A DNA stretch of 64,000 bases from an uncultured Flavobacteriales bacterium (GTDB taxonomy: Bacteria > Bacteroidota > Bacteroidia > Flavobacteriales > Crocinitomicaceae): NCBI GenBank assembly GCA_946479285.1, contig CAMLFH010000025.1, forward strand, positions 1 to 64,000. The letters run 5' to 3'. The notes below the pieces were generated by a model. It made no database searches, was not told the origin of the DNA, and saw only the letters and a program-made list of their open reading frames with translations. Positions 28,241-37,559 of this stretch are shown here, piece after piece. The translations under genes were made by a program, and so were the position numbers. Positions within the stretch are counted from its first letter, which is position 1. Each line of letters opens with the position of its first letter.

Positions 28241-29086
28241 TTAGCGCAACTGTCTTGCATTAAGCAGTTGTCTGTTTGAAATTTTTAGTTCGATATGTCT
28301 TCCGCCATCTTTTTCCATCAGTTGCACAGCTAGGAACTTCTGATCGGGGATGGTAAATTTGGGAAGGGAGAAAACGTACATGTCCACTGACTTGCCCGGT
28401 ATCTGTGCGAGTTGCTTGTTGACATAGATCGGAAGCACTTCGATTTCCTGGGAAGCAGTGCGTTTCGCCCGCTTCAGGTCCCTGATGAAGAACCTAAACT
28501 GTTCTATGTCATAGCGAACGTTTGACCAATTGGTGATCTTGAACTGAAAATATAGCACGCCATCTTTGATGAAAAGGCCCTTCAAGTGGAACACGATACC
28601 ACTGTTTTCCCTACCGCTACCTGGTGTGTAGGCGTTATTCTGCAGTACAAAATCCGTGTACTTGCGGAGCTCTTCTTCGTTGGTGTTCTCTTTTGGAAGG
28701 AAGATCGAGGTCTCCCGTGGCCTGTTGTTTGGATCAAGCGAAAGGTTGATCGAAGAAGGATTCTGCGCAAAGCTGACGACAAATGTGGTCAGTTTTCCAT
28801 CTGCTGTTACAACGCTCAAGTTTGAGGTGTCAAAGCCCTGCCTTGCCGCTTTGACCTGAAGGATGTTTTCGACCCCGGCGGCTTTTTGGGCAAGGATGTC
28901 CTTGCTTCCCCTGTCGACGCTGACTATGGCAAATGGGAAAACGACATTGCTCGTCTTAGTGTTACTGATCTGCAGGTTGTAGGAAGACATTTCCATTAGC
29001 TTTTTATCACTATTTTCCTGTGCCTGAGTGATCTGTGCGGTCAATGCGAATAGCGCAAACACCGCCGTTGTGAGTGACTTTTTCAT
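28241..29086 (-). CDS. traN: Conjugative transposon protein TraN (DUF4138)
   Basis: The VirB9-like outer-membrane-complex component of CTnDOT-type transfer systems. The 281-residue protein has a signal peptide (to about residue 22), a middle segment VVFPFAIVSVDRGSKDILAQKA typical of the family, and a C-terminal strand domain with FHLKGLFIKDGVLYFQF and ISNRQLLNARQLR. It lies 23 bp downstream of traM. Together with TraM it would form the channel core across the envelope. Confidence 0.9.
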   Translation of the reverse strand: MKKSLTTAVFALFALTAQITQAQENSDKKLMEMSSYNLQISNTKTSNVVFPFAIVSVDRGSKDILAQKAAGVENILQVKAARQGFDTSNLSVVTADGKLTTFVVSFAQNPSSINLSLDPNNRPRETSIFLPKENTNEEELRKYTDFVLQNNAYTPGSGRENSGIVFHLKGLFIKDGVLYFQFKITNWSNVRYDIEQFRFFIRDLKRAKRTASQEIEVLPIYVNKQLAQIPGKSVDMYVFSLPKFTIPDQKFLAVQLMEKDGGRHIELKISNRQLLNARQLR

Positions 29087-29109
29087 TTTATCACGATTTT
29101 AGTTATTAC

Positions 29110-30339
29110 TTATTTGCCCATGCTGGATTTCTGCTTCTCGTCCCGGAGTAGAATCTGGTAGCCAGCCTTTACCTTGACTTTTACCAGTTTGGCTTTTTTT
29201 GAAAATAGGCCCTTGACCATTTCCACTCCCGCTCCAGCTGCCTGTGCTCCCCATGTACCGTCAAGGGAACCTAGGTTGACCGATTGAAGCGGACGGTCCG
29301 CTGATTGCTTGAATGCATCACGGGTGATCGAACCTGGGATATAGATACCATCGATTCCATCAAGATCAAAGACCGTCAGATCGATTGGAAAGAGTGATCT
29401 TCCGGAGCGGATGCTGGTGATCTTGATAACCAGCCGTTCTCCGCTAAGCTGCGCCATTCCAAAGATGAAACTGTCTTTGGGGATGTTTACGCCATTCACC
29501 ATGATATCGTCAACAATCCTCATCTTAACAGTGGAACCATTGACTACCATCTGGTCCTGATGGACAACGGCACGTATCGCATTCTGCTGGACTTGGGAGA
29601 ACCCGTTTTGGTCAAGGTCATAGAAACCGTCTTTATCCGGGGTGCTCTTTGTGCCGTCGAGCAGTGTTACCTTTTTGCCCTTGGTGGGCATAGACACCGC
29701 AAATACTTCTCCTCGTCTTTTTTCCGAACTTTCCCTCAACCGTTCATTGGCAAGATCGGGATTCTGTATCTCCATGATCTTGTCGAGCATGACATTGAGC
29801 TGTTCGATCTCCGGATCAGCATTTTGGCTTTGATCTGAATACCCCTGGTTTCGGTGGTCCGAAGGATATCCCGCAAAACTTCTTTCCTGGTAACTGGGCT
29901 GGGAATAATCTTCCCATCGCCCTGGAGAGCTTCCATAACCGCTACGCATCTGCCGCTCAAGCTGGCCCAGGTTCTGATAAAGTTGATCGGCCACTGATCC
30001 ATTTCGTCCTCTATTTAGCCCCCCGGTATAGTCGCCGAAGTAACGGGAGCTGTCCCCTTGCGAGAACCTATAGTTGCTATCCATTTTCATCTGTTCGAGC
30101 AATTTGGCGCTATCTTTCTCCGCCAGTTCATAATAGCTGAGCTTATCCGCTGGCCCACCAGCTGCTTTTGCATCAGGAAGATTGGTATTCAAGGATGCGG
30201 AACCCGATTCGCCCGTCTGCCCAATTGCGCCCGATCCCCCGCCCAGTATCCAGAATAACAGGGTAAGAAAGGGAAGGGCGATCACCGGTAGCATCACATA
30301 GAACTTCCGGTCCCTCTGTGTTTTTCCATTTGTTTTCAT
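29110..30339 (-). CDS. traM: Conjugative transposon protein TraM (VirB10-like)
   Basis: A 409-residue inner-membrane-anchored periplasmic protein. A single N-terminal membrane helix (about residues 14-36) is followed by a long proline/glycine/serine/glutamine-rich spacer (about 40-180) and a C-terminal VirB10-like domain (about 200-400). That domain holds IRAVVHQDQMVVNGSTVKMR, PKDSFIFGMAQLSGERL and DGIDGIYIPGSI. This is the TraM layout of CTnDOT. VirB10 relatives bridge inner and outer membrane and transmit ATP-driven changes. It is 11 bp from the upstream gene. Confidence 0.92.
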   Translation of the reverse strand: MKTNGKTQRDRKFYVMLPVIALPFLTLLFWILGGGSGAIGQTGESGSASLNTNLPDAKAAGGPADKLSYYELAEKDSAKLLEQMKMDSNYRFSQGDSSRYFGDYTGGLNRGRNGSVADQLYQNLGQLERQMRSGYGSSPGRWEDYSQPSYQERSFAGYPSDHRNQGYSDQSQNADPEIEQLNVMLDKIMEIQNPDLANERLRESSEKRRGEVFAVSMPTKGKKVTLLDGTKSTPDKDGFYDLDQNGFSQVQQNAIRAVVHQDQMVVNGSTVKMRIVDDIMVNGVNIPKDSFIFGMAQLSGERLVIKITSIRSGRSLFPIDLTVFDLDGIDGIYIPGSITRDAFKQSADRPLQSVNLGSLDGTWGAQAAGAGVEMVKGLFSKKAKLVKVKVKAGYQILLRDEKQKSSMGK

Positions 30340-30350
30340 AGCTGTTTTTT

Positions 30351-30809
30351 TTAAAATTTTGTCAAGATATCTTCTGCTCTGCGCAGGCTGTCGAGAAGTC
30401 CGGGCCTTCGACGGGCAATGCTATCGAGCATGGCCCGTCCTTCTTTGGTCTTTTTAAGACTGTCGAAGCTGGCCCGGACCTCCCGGATGCTCCTGATTTG
30501 CTGATCGACCATCATCGGGCTATCGATCATGCCCTTGTGCATTGATCCCTTAGGGATGGCAATGTTGCCATGACCGACATTCTCCACCTTCCAAAGCCCG
30601 GTCAAGATCAGTGTATTGTAGACTGTTCCGCAGCATACAAACAATGCCAGTAGCACATAGAGCGTGCGCCTTGACATCCTTGCCGTCCTCCGTGACATCC
30701 ATTCAGCCCATAATTTTTGGACTCGGATTCCAATCGTTTTCATCTTCTGTCTTACCGCAACCATCGGCCTTTCCTTTTGGCCGGTTGCTTCGTTATTTCG
30801 CTGTGTCAT
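30351..30809 (-). CDS. Small membrane protein in TraL position
   Basis: A 152-residue protein with a basic N-terminus, one membrane helix (about residues 48-71, RRTLYVLLALFVCCGTVYNTL) and a helical periplasmic tail. It sits exactly between traK and traM, the place occupied by TraL in this ICE family. The sequence itself did not give a firm family match, so the assignment is by position. A later Met at residue 16 is an alternative start. Confidence 0.6.
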   Translation of the reverse strand: MTQRNNEATGQKERPMVAVRQKMKTIGIRVQKLWAEWMSRRTARMSRRTLYVLLALFVCCGTVYNTLILTGLWKVENVGHGNIAIPKGSMHKGMIDSPMMVDQQIRSIREVRASFDSLKKTKEGRAMLDSIARRRPGLLDSLRRAEDILTKF

Positions 30810-30810
30810 C

Positions 30811-31431
30811 TTATCTTCTGTTTTCGGTTTTTATATCTCTGTTTTCAATGGTGGCCCATCTTTCGATCAGGAATCCGTGTGGATTATTATCGCTCCTGGA
30901 GACGTTACGTAGGGCACCTTCGGTGACAAGGCTTCGTACTGTTACAGTGGTCGGCCTGATGATCCGCTGGGTGGCATGGCAACGGAACCTGAAAGGATAG
31001 TTCTCCATGTCCACGATGACGCTGTCCACCGAAATGGTCTGGTTGATGTTCCCCGAGATCAGTCCAGAATAAAAGCCGGTTTCCCGCAGGTTATCGTACA
31101 TCTTTTTTGCTGTGCCATCTGCCAGGTAAAGAGCACGGGTGATGCCCTGCTGGATTGCCTTTTCATCCGGGTCCAAGGTGAAGAAGTGCTTGTGGAACAT
31201 CTTGATATGATCTCGCGCCTCAACTGGGATGTTATCGCCACGATCTGCCGCGTAGGCTTCCAACGCCTTTCCGTTGGCAAGGATATATACCTTTTGTTGC
31301 GTATCTCTGACCATTTGGAAGCTTTTAAAAATGGTAAATGCCGAGACCACCAGACAAGTGCCGATCGTCAGCGCACAGAAATTTCGAACGTGACGGAACG
31401 CTTCATCTATATTTTTTGCCTTTTTGAACAT
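30811..31431 (-). CDS. traK: Conjugative transposon protein TraK (VirB8-like)
   Basis: A 206-residue inner-membrane protein with one N-terminal helix (about residues 18-36) and a periplasmic VirB8-like domain. The stretches MVRDTQQKVYILANGKALEAY and ARDHIKMFHKHFFTLDPDEKAI are strongly characteristic of TraK. VirB8 proteins act as assembly factors for the transfer channel. One base separates it from the downstream gene, and 6 bp lie between it and traJ. Confidence 0.93.
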   Translation of the reverse strand: MFKKAKNIDEAFRHVRNFCALTIGTCLVVSAFTIFKSFQMVRDTQQKVYILANGKALEAYAADRGDNIPVEARDHIKMFHKHFFTLDPDEKAIQQGITRALYLADGTAKKMYDNLRETGFYSGLISGNINQTISVDSVIVDMENYPFRFRCHATQRIIRPTTVTVRSLVTEGALRNVSRSDNNPHGFLIERWATIENRDIKTENRR

Positions 31432-31437
31432 AACCTA

Positions 31438-32505
31438 TCAATTATTGCCTGTTGCTTTTGAGAAGGGAAACTTCGCGGCGCTGTTGAACATACCTGTCGT
31501 CTTGGTCTGCAAGCCACCACCGCCACCTGCTTGTACGATGTAGCTGGCAACGCTTGGTACGGTGAAATACCCAACGATGCCAATGATCATAAAGATCATG
31601 TACGCCGTATCGGTGGTACTGAAAAAGGTCGTGTCCCCTCGGGTGCCTAGCTGGGAAATATCCATCTTGATCATCTCCTGCTGTATCTTCCCGATTATAG
31701 ACCCAAATATGTTTGCTACCGGAAGCCAGAGGAAGATATTGATATACCTGGCCAGCCATGCGGTCAGCGTATGTTCAAACCCATCGAAGACCGCAAGTCC
31801 GAATACCAATGGTCCCAGGATGGAGAGGACGATCAGCTGGAAGGTCCGAAGGGTATCGATGCAGAGGGCCGCAGCCTGGAATATAATTTGCAGCAACTCA
31901 CTGAACCATTGCCTGATCTGGTGCTTGAATGCGAAGGTCATCCTTTCGGCATGGTAGATGTAAGCGTTGCCAAGGCTTTCCATAAGGCCTTCCTCCGAAG
32001 GATCTGCACCATCATGGGTATAGCGGTACCATCGGTCCCGATCTCCCAGTCCGCTCTCACCGATATACATTTGCCAAGCTTCTGTCTTGTGGAGCGCTTC
32101 TTCGCGTTTTTTTAGCAGCGCCTCGATCGCACCGTTGGAATTTTCCATCATGTTTGCCGTACCCGTTACAGTTGGTTTGAGCACGGTATTGATCATGGTC
32201 AGTACCGAGGGGAAGATCAGGATACAGAATCCGATCACAAACGGCCTAAAAAGTGGAAAGAAATCGATCGGCTCCGCGTTGGCGATGTGCCGCCAAACTC
32301 GATATGCGATGTACCAAGTCGCAGCAAAACCTGCGATACCTCGTCCAACGCCGATCAGTTCACTGCAAAGGGGCATCATCTGGTCGTACATCGATTCCAA
32401 TAATTTGTGAAGGTCCTGAACGCCACCGTCCCTGGTCTGCCCGAAGGCGATGCCCGGAACCATGACCAATAGCAGTATTGCCGAAAATCTGATTTGCTTT
32501 TTCAT
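31438..32505 (-). CDS. traJ: Conjugative transposon protein TraJ (VirB6/TrbL-like)
   Basis: A 355-residue polytopic inner-membrane protein with a signal-like start and about seven hydrophobic spans, the VirB6/TrbL equivalent in Bacteroidota transfer systems. Typical stretches are SMYDQMMPLCSELIGVGRGIAGF near the N-terminus, RPFVIGFCILIFPSVL, and LARYINIFLWLPVANIFGSIIGKIQ in the second half. It forms part of the translocation channel in the inner membrane. It lies directly after the three TraI-like genes. Confidence 0.93.
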   Translation of the reverse strand: MKKQIRFSAILLLVMVPGIAFGQTRDGGVQDLHKLLESMYDQMMPLCSELIGVGRGIAGFAATWYIAYRVWRHIANAEPIDFFPLFRPFVIGFCILIFPSVLTMINTVLKPTVTGTANMMENSNGAIEALLKKREEALHKTEAWQMYIGESGLGDRDRWYRYTHDGADPSEEGLMESLGNAYIYHAERMTFAFKHQIRQWFSELLQIIFQAAALCIDTLRTFQLIVLSILGPLVFGLAVFDGFEHTLTAWLARYINIFLWLPVANIFGSIIGKIQQEMIKMDISQLGTRGDTTFFSTTDTAYMIFMIIGIVGYFTVPSVASYIVQAGGGGGLQTKTTGMFNSAAKFPFSKATGNN

Positions 32506-32509
32506 AATC

Positions 32510-33148
32510 CTAAAATTTTATTCCGTAGAGATTTTCCACGGATTTCACGTCATTGTTTTCTTTCTGTCTCTGCAGCACCATTACCGTTGCCGATGAATTG
32601 AACTCCCGAAGGAAGCCCAGTTTCTCTTCCATTTCAAAATATATCCGGTCAATGGCCTTGAACCTTTCATCATCTGTCATCCTGGTCTTGCCCGATGAAA
32701 GAATGGTGGTGAGTTCCTGTACATGATCCATGCTTTGGTCCAAAAGGCGGTTGTAGACCCGGGACATGTAGTCAAGTTCCCCGGGTTTGAAGACCTTGCT
32801 GGAAATAAACCTGGCGTTTGCATTCCGGTATTCGGAAACGAGCTGGTACTGGAACTGGATGATCTTAGCCACCCGGCTATAGTTGCGAACCGCCGGGCTG
32901 ACGTTAAGCAGCCCATCCAAATGGCCCTTGTGAAGATCGAAGTCGCCCTTGGAAATATTCTTGATCCTGTTATAGCCATCGCTCAGGATCTGATATTCCT
33001 TTTTGATCTGGCTGAGGATGTTCTTCATGTGCTTTAGCTTTTGTATGTTCAGGTTGAGCTGCCGGATTTCCTGTCCCTGGGCATTCGCACTTGAACAAGT
33101 GGAGATGGTTGCCATTACGCCCAAAAGTATGATCAATAACTTTTTCAT
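32510..33148 (-). CDS. TraI-like (DUF4141-type) exported protein, third paralogue
   Basis: A 212-residue exported helical protein (signal to about residue 23). The C-terminal MTDDERFKAIDRIYFEME block followed by a closing LYGIKF matches the pattern in TraI/DUF4141 proteins of CTnDOT-type ICEs. The same C-terminal pattern, including the preceding SGKT, occurs in the gene just upstream and, more loosely, in the one before that. It stands next to traJ. Such proteins may be VirB5-like pilus or channel parts (inference). Confidence 0.75.
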   Translation of the reverse strand: MKKLLIILLGVMATISTCSSANAQGQEIRQLNLNIQKLKHMKNILSQIKKEYQILSDGYNRIKNISKGDFDLHKGHLDGLLNVSPAVRNYSRVAKIIQFQYQLVSEYRNANARFISSKVFKPGELDYMSRVYNRLLDQSMDHVQELTTILSSGKTRMTDDERFKAIDRIYFEMEEKLGFLREFNSSATVMVLQRQKENNDVKSVENLYGIKF

Positions 33149-33166
33149 GTCTTTATATTTTGGTTA

Positions 33167-33784
33167 TTACTTTTTACCGTATAGTCTTCTTACCAGCTGG
33201 GAGTCATTTTTCGACTGCTGCCTGCTGGCCTTGGTGCATTCGATGTCCGTACAGAACCGCTTGCAAAAAGTATAGGCATCAACCATCCTTTTGTAGAGCT
33301 GATCGATACGCTGCATGCGTTCATCATCGGTCATGCTCGTCTTTCCGCTAGTAGTAACCGTGTTCATGCTAGACAGAATATCTTCGCAGTCTTTCTTCAG
33401 CCGATCATAAGCCCGGGAGAAGTAATTGACCTCATAGAATTCGAACAGTCCGCTATTGGTGGCGCGGTCGATCGTGCCCGGGAAGATCTTTCGGATTTCG
33501 AGGAACAGGTCTTTTGTCTTTTGTACGGTTTCGTTCCCACCAACCTGCGGATTTACCTGCTTGAGCGAAGTGAAGTAGCGGTCAAAAATGGAATAGCTCC
33601 CCTTTTTGTTGGAGCTGATCTGGTCGAGTTTCTTTTCGCTGTCGCGGTTTCCCTGCTTGACAAGAGTGGTCTGGAGTTTCAGCTTTAGAACCTGCTCGAG
33701 CATGATCCTGATTTCTTTCTGTTTCTGTGCCATTGCCACAGTTGAAATAACTGTAAGCAAGAGGGCCGATATTAACCTTTTCAT
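33167..33784 (-). CDS. TraI-like (DUF4141-type) exported protein, second paralogue
   Basis: A 205-residue exported protein (signal to about residue 19) with long helices and the shared C-terminal block TTSGKTSMTDDERMQRIDQLY ending in RRLYGKK. It differs from its two paralogues in carrying three cysteines near the C-terminus (FCKRFCTDIEC), which suggests a disulfide-stabilised form outside the cytosol. It is separated by 18 bp and 11 bp from its neighbours. Confidence 0.75.
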   Translation of the reverse strand: MKRLISALLLTVISTVAMAQKQKEIRIMLEQVLKLKLQTTLVKQGNRDSEKKLDQISSNKKGSYSIFDRYFTSLKQVNPQVGGNETVQKTKDLFLEIRKIFPGTIDRATNSGLFEFYEVNYFSRAYDRLKKDCEDILSSMNTVTTSGKTSMTDDERMQRIDQLYKRMVDAYTFCKRFCTDIECTKASRQQSKNDSQLVRRLYGKK

Positions 33785-33795
33785 ATCTGTATGGG

Positions 33796-34473
33796 TTATC
33801 GGATGCCATAGAGGTTGCGTACCTGTTGGTTCTCCTGTTTTGATCTTGTTCTTGAAAGGCTCAGCATGATGTTTTCATTGTTGAACCGGCATAGGTCGTC
33901 ATAGTTGCGCTGGACGTCCTCGGAAACATTGTCCGCAATCTCCATCCTTTTGGCGTCGCTCATTTCTGTGGTGTAAGCGGTAGTGATGGTCCTAATCTGC
34001 TTGACGTTGTCCAAGGTCTTCTTCAAGATGCCACCATAAACCTGCTCCATATACCTTAGTTCTTCCGCGGTGAAGTTCTTGTCCTTTTTCACCAGCTCCC
34101 AAACGCGGTTGTACTCGCTTGTGATCTGCCACTGCATCTTTAGGATATCCCTGATCTTCTGATAGTCTCGGATAACCGTCTTTACCTTTTTCAGTTCATC
34201 GAAGTATTTCTGGTACTGTTCCTTTTGCTTCTTGGTCCAATCCGAAATTTCATTCAGTTTGTTCCGGGACATTTGGTTTTGCAGGGCCTTCTGCGCATTC
34301 TGAAGGTCTAGGGTTTTGTTCTGCATTTTCTGCACTTTCAGATCTGCTGCCTTGATGGCCTTGACCAGGATCGCCTTGATGATGCCGAAAATTCCGGCAT
34401 GTGCCTGCTGGCATGGAAGCACCATTACCAGGGTGAGCATGATGCCCATGACTAGTCTTCTTGCATTTTTCAT
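33796..34473 (-). CDS. traI: TraI-like (DUF4141-type) exported protein, first paralogue
   Basis: A 225-residue exported protein directly after traG, the normal place of TraI. The signal peptide (to about residue 26, ending CQQAHA) is followed by long coiled helices and the C-terminal MSDAKRMEIADNVSEDVQ block ending VRNLYGIR. It is the first of three tandem relatives and the most diverged in the central part. TraI proteins are exported components of the CTnDOT-type transfer system with no established biochemical role. Confidence 0.78.
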   Translation of the reverse strand: MKNARRLVMGIMLTLVMVLPCQQAHAGIFGIIKAILVKAIKAADLKVQKMQNKTLDLQNAQKALQNQMSRNKLNEISDWTKKQKEQYQKYFDELKKVKTVIRDYQKIRDILKMQWQITSEYNRVWELVKKDKNFTAEELRYMEQVYGGILKKTLDNVKQIRTITTAYTTEMSDAKRMEIADNVSEDVQRNYDDLCRFNNENIMLSLSRTRSKQENQQVRNLYGIR

Positions 34474-34484
34474 GATATTCGATT

Positions 34485-36959
34485 TTATTTGTTGCTCCTA
34501 ATATCCTCGGCCATCGCCATAATGCCCCGGCGCACGTCGCCTCCGTATCTTTGGGCATATTGCATAAGCTTGACCTTCTCTGTCTGTTCGGTGGTATAGG
34601 CCAGATATTCTTCGAGCGAAACCTCCGTACGGTAGACCTTCGAAAGTGTCCCGCCTAGGCTGATGAACACTTCCTTATATTTCTTAGTGGGATCATTTGC
34701 CTTGTTCAATGACAGCACCAGCGTTTTTTCCTTTTCGGTAAGACCTAGCAGTTCCTGGATCAGATCAAACTTGTTCTGGTATTTTGACTGGTCAAGCAGG
34801 ATCTTGCAATCCGAGTTGTTGATGATTGCCTGTTTCACGATTGGAGAGGAAATAATATCCTCAATCTCCTGTGTCACCACGATGGCCTCACCGAAAAACT
34901 TCCTTACCGTTTTAAAAAGGTATTTGATGTATTCTGCAAAACCTTCCTTCATCAGCGCTTTCCAGGCTTCTTCTATAAGGATCATCTTTCTGATTCCCTT
35001 CATCTTTCTCATCTTGTTGATGAAAACCTCCATTATGATGATGGTCACCACCGGGAATAGGATCGGGTGGTCCTTGATATTGTCCAGTTCGAAGACGATG
35101 AACCTCTCCTTGAGCAGATCCAGGTTCTGTGTTGCGTTGAGCAGGTAATCAAATTCACCTCCCTTGTAATATGGTCGAAGTACGTATAGAAAATTGTTGA
35201 TATCGAAATCCCTGTCCTTTACCTTTTCGGCTTCCAGTACCAGAACATACTGCTCTTTCAGGAAGATATAGAAACTGTCGAAGCAGGGAAATATGCTATT
35301 ATTCTTCTCCAGATGCTCGAAATAGCCACTGATCGCATTGGATAGGGCAACGTATTCGCTACGCTTAAACTGCTCGTCGTCCTTTTTCCATAACGCCAGC
35401 AGCAGGGTCTTGATGCTTTCCTTTTTCTCGGTATCCAGACTGTCGCCCTCCCCGAGGTAAAACGGATTGAACCGGATCGGGTTTTCCTCCGAATAGGTGA
35501 AGTAATACCCGTTTACCATATCGCAAAGTCCTTTATAGGAGTGGCCGACATCGACCAGCACAATATGGGTTCCCTGTTCGTAATAACTTCGTACAAGGTG
35601 GTTGGTCAAAAACGATTTCCCGCTGCCCGATGGACCGATGATGAACTTGTTGCGGTTTGTGCAGACGCCCAGGTTCATGGGTTCATCGGAAATGTCAACG
35701 TGCAATGGCCTTCCGGTTAGCCGGTCACCCAGCCTGATGCCCACAGGGCTAAGCGAAGTACGGTAACCTGTCTCCATATTAAGGAAACATGTTGCCTGTT
35801 CTGCGAATGTATCGAAGGTGTCGTTCATAGGGAAGTCCCCACCGTTGCCAGGGATTCCTGCCCAAAAAATCTGTGGGGCACCCACAGTTTCGAGCTTCGC
35901 CGAAGCGTCCATCTGCGCCAGTCCGGAAGAAACCATGTTGCGTAGATCCTTGAGAGCATCCTTGTCCTTTGTCCAGGCCAATACGTTAAAATGTGCTTTT
36001 ACAGCGAGCCGCTGCTTTGCAATGGCCTCGTTGAGAAAATCGTTCGTGGCATCCCTTGATATTGTGTTCTCCCGGCTATATGCCGAAAGGGACTGCAGCC
36101 TGAGCCTTTTGCTTTCCAGCTGTTTGAGTGTTTTATAGGCGTCATCGACGAAAATGTACTGGCTGTACAGGTGATTACAGGGCAGAAGCTGTCCCAAAGG
36201 ACTTGCAAAACCGATGGAAAACTTCGTCCGATCGGTAGAGTAACGATCGAAAACGGTCTGGCTGCCGCATTCCCCCGGGAGGGATTCGGCATCGCCCAAG
36301 GTATACAGCAAGCAGCTATTGTCCCCTACGGTCAGCCCCTCATCAAAACAGATGTCCCCATACACCAACTGATCGCTGCGCTCGTTGAGGCATAGGTATT
36401 TTTCAATTAAGCCAATCTGATTGGGCTGGCTCATGAGCTCGTTTCCGCTCAACCTTGCCATCTTGATGAAGCCACTGTCTTCCAGGATTCGCTTAAACTG
36501 ACCTACACTGTCCAGGAAATCCTGTTGCAGCGAACTGTCGATCGTTTGATCGGGCACTATGTTCTTTCTGAGCAGATTTGAAAAGAGCGATGTGGCAGGT
36601 TTCCTTCCCAATGGCATCTTGGTCAGCATGATATAACAGCTATGATCCAGGTATGGACGTTCGTTGAAGAACCGTTCACTGCTGTGGCTTAGGAAACTGG
36701 TATTATCTTTTTTAAAGTCCGCTCTGTAGCGGGCCTGAACAAACCAGTCTTGTTTGCACAGCACACTGTGTTTGGGAAGGACCTTGATCGCTTTTACCCA
36801 GGCATGGTGGAATGTTTCATAGTCCTGGTCGCTGAGTGTAAATACCTCGGGCAGCTCGGCTCTGAAGACCACCGTTGCGTCCCCTTTGTTGCTGAGGATA
36901 CAGTTGTGCTCAACATCCATAATAGGGAATATCTCGTTCAATCGCTTTTCCATCTTCAC
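34485..36959 (-). CDS. traG: Conjugation ATPase TraG (VirB4-like)
   Basis: The VirB4-type motor ATPase that drives assembly of the transfer apparatus; peripheral to the inner membrane. The 824-residue protein has the family N-terminal domain, a Walker A IIGPSGSGKSFLTNHL (near residue 445) and a Walker B-type MILIEEAWKAL (near residue 660), followed by VTQEIEDI. The N-terminal FPIMDVEHNCILSNKGD is typical of the Bacteroidota TraG group. No frameshift seen. It sits between an unnamed soluble gene and the TraI-like triplet. Confidence 0.95.
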   Translation of the reverse strand: MKMEKRLNEIFPIMDVEHNCILSNKGDATVVFRAELPEVFTLSDQDYETFHHAWVKAIKVLPKHSVLCKQDWFVQARYRADFKKDNTSFLSHSSERFFNERPYLDHSCYIMLTKMPLGRKPATSLFSNLLRKNIVPDQTIDSSLQQDFLDSVGQFKRILEDSGFIKMARLSGNELMSQPNQIGLIEKYLCLNERSDQLVYGDICFDEGLTVGDNSCLLYTLGDAESLPGECGSQTVFDRYSTDRTKFSIGFASPLGQLLPCNHLYSQYIFVDDAYKTLKQLESKRLRLQSLSAYSRENTISRDATNDFLNEAIAKQRLAVKAHFNVLAWTKDKDALKDLRNMVSSGLAQMDASAKLETVGAPQIFWAGIPGNGGDFPMNDTFDTFAEQATCFLNMETGYRTSLSPVGIRLGDRLTGRPLHVDISDEPMNLGVCTNRNKFIIGPSGSGKSFLTNHLVRSYYEQGTHIVLVDVGHSYKGLCDMVNGYYFTYSEENPIRFNPFYLGEGDSLDTEKKESIKTLLLALWKKDDEQFKRSEYVALSNAISGYFEHLEKNNSIFPCFDSFYIFLKEQYVLVLEAEKVKDRDFDINNFLYVLRPYYKGGEFDYLLNATQNLDLLKERFIVFELDNIKDHPILFPVVTIIIMEVFINKMRKMKGIRKMILIEEAWKALMKEGFAEYIKYLFKTVRKFFGEAIVVTQEIEDIISSPIVKQAIINNSDCKILLDQSKYQNKFDLIQELLGLTEKEKTLVLSLNKANDPTKKYKEVFISLGGTLSKVYRTEVSLEEYLAYTTEQTEKVKLMQYAQRYGGDVRRGIMAMAEDIRSNK

Positions 36960-37010
36960 TTGTTCCTTTATGGGGATCTTGATCCCCTTTTATTCATTTC
37001 CATTGCTTTT

Positions 37011-37559
37011 TTATCTCGGGGAGCGCCTTATGCCTTTCTTGTGCTTTAATGGCTCAAGTCCACGGTCTCTTCGGTTGCTTGCGACTACATAGCGCAGCCA
37101 AGCGTTTTTCGGCGTAACGATTTTTGCGTTGTGCTGCTGTTGTTGGGATGTTTTTTTAAGAAGCTCATCCAGTGCTTCCCCGCTTTTTCGTGAGCTGCCG
37201 ACCAGGTCGAGCCGCTCGGGAGAAGGAATTTCTACAAACACTACGTTTTCTGGCATCTCAATAAGGTTTGCATAGTCCAAAATGCCCTGGCTTTGGGTAT
37301 CATAGGGCAAAATGCATTTGCTCCCGTTGTTGACATAGAAGTCTTCAAGTTCATCAAAGGTGATACCTTCAGTTGGTTCCCCTTTCTTCTCCAGGCGCTG
37401 CTGCATCCAGTTGACAAAGAAGATCTGCCCGCAGATTTCCAAAGTCGGCTGCTTTCCATTCAGCCGTTCTAAAAGGGCACTTTCTTCGCTGGTAAGAATT
37501 ATTTTGGCAGTCAGCCGATCCTTTAGTCTCTTTTCGTTTTCTTCCGAGGGTCTAGCCAT
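37011..37559 (-). CDS. Soluble ICE protein of unknown function
   Basis: A 182-residue protein from the Met at 37559, which overlaps the end of traF by 8 bp, so the two are coupled. The opening MARPSEENEKRLKDRLTAKI is basic and helical; the middle has ITFDELEDFYVNNGSKCILPYD. A C-terminal lysine/arginine-rich tail (KHKKGIRRSPR) follows. No signal or membrane segment. Its place inside the transfer operon before traG argues for a role in mating, but no family was recognised. The upstream start at 37613 would lie deep in traF. Confidence 0.6.
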   Translation of the reverse strand: MARPSEENEKRLKDRLTAKIILTSEESALLERLNGKQPTLEICGQIFFVNWMQQRLEKKGEPTEGITFDELEDFYVNNGSKCILPYDTQSQGILDYANLIEMPENVVFVEIPSPERLDLVGSSRKSGEALDELLKKTSQQQQHNAKIVTPKNAWLRYVVASNRRDRGLEPLKHKKGIRRSPR

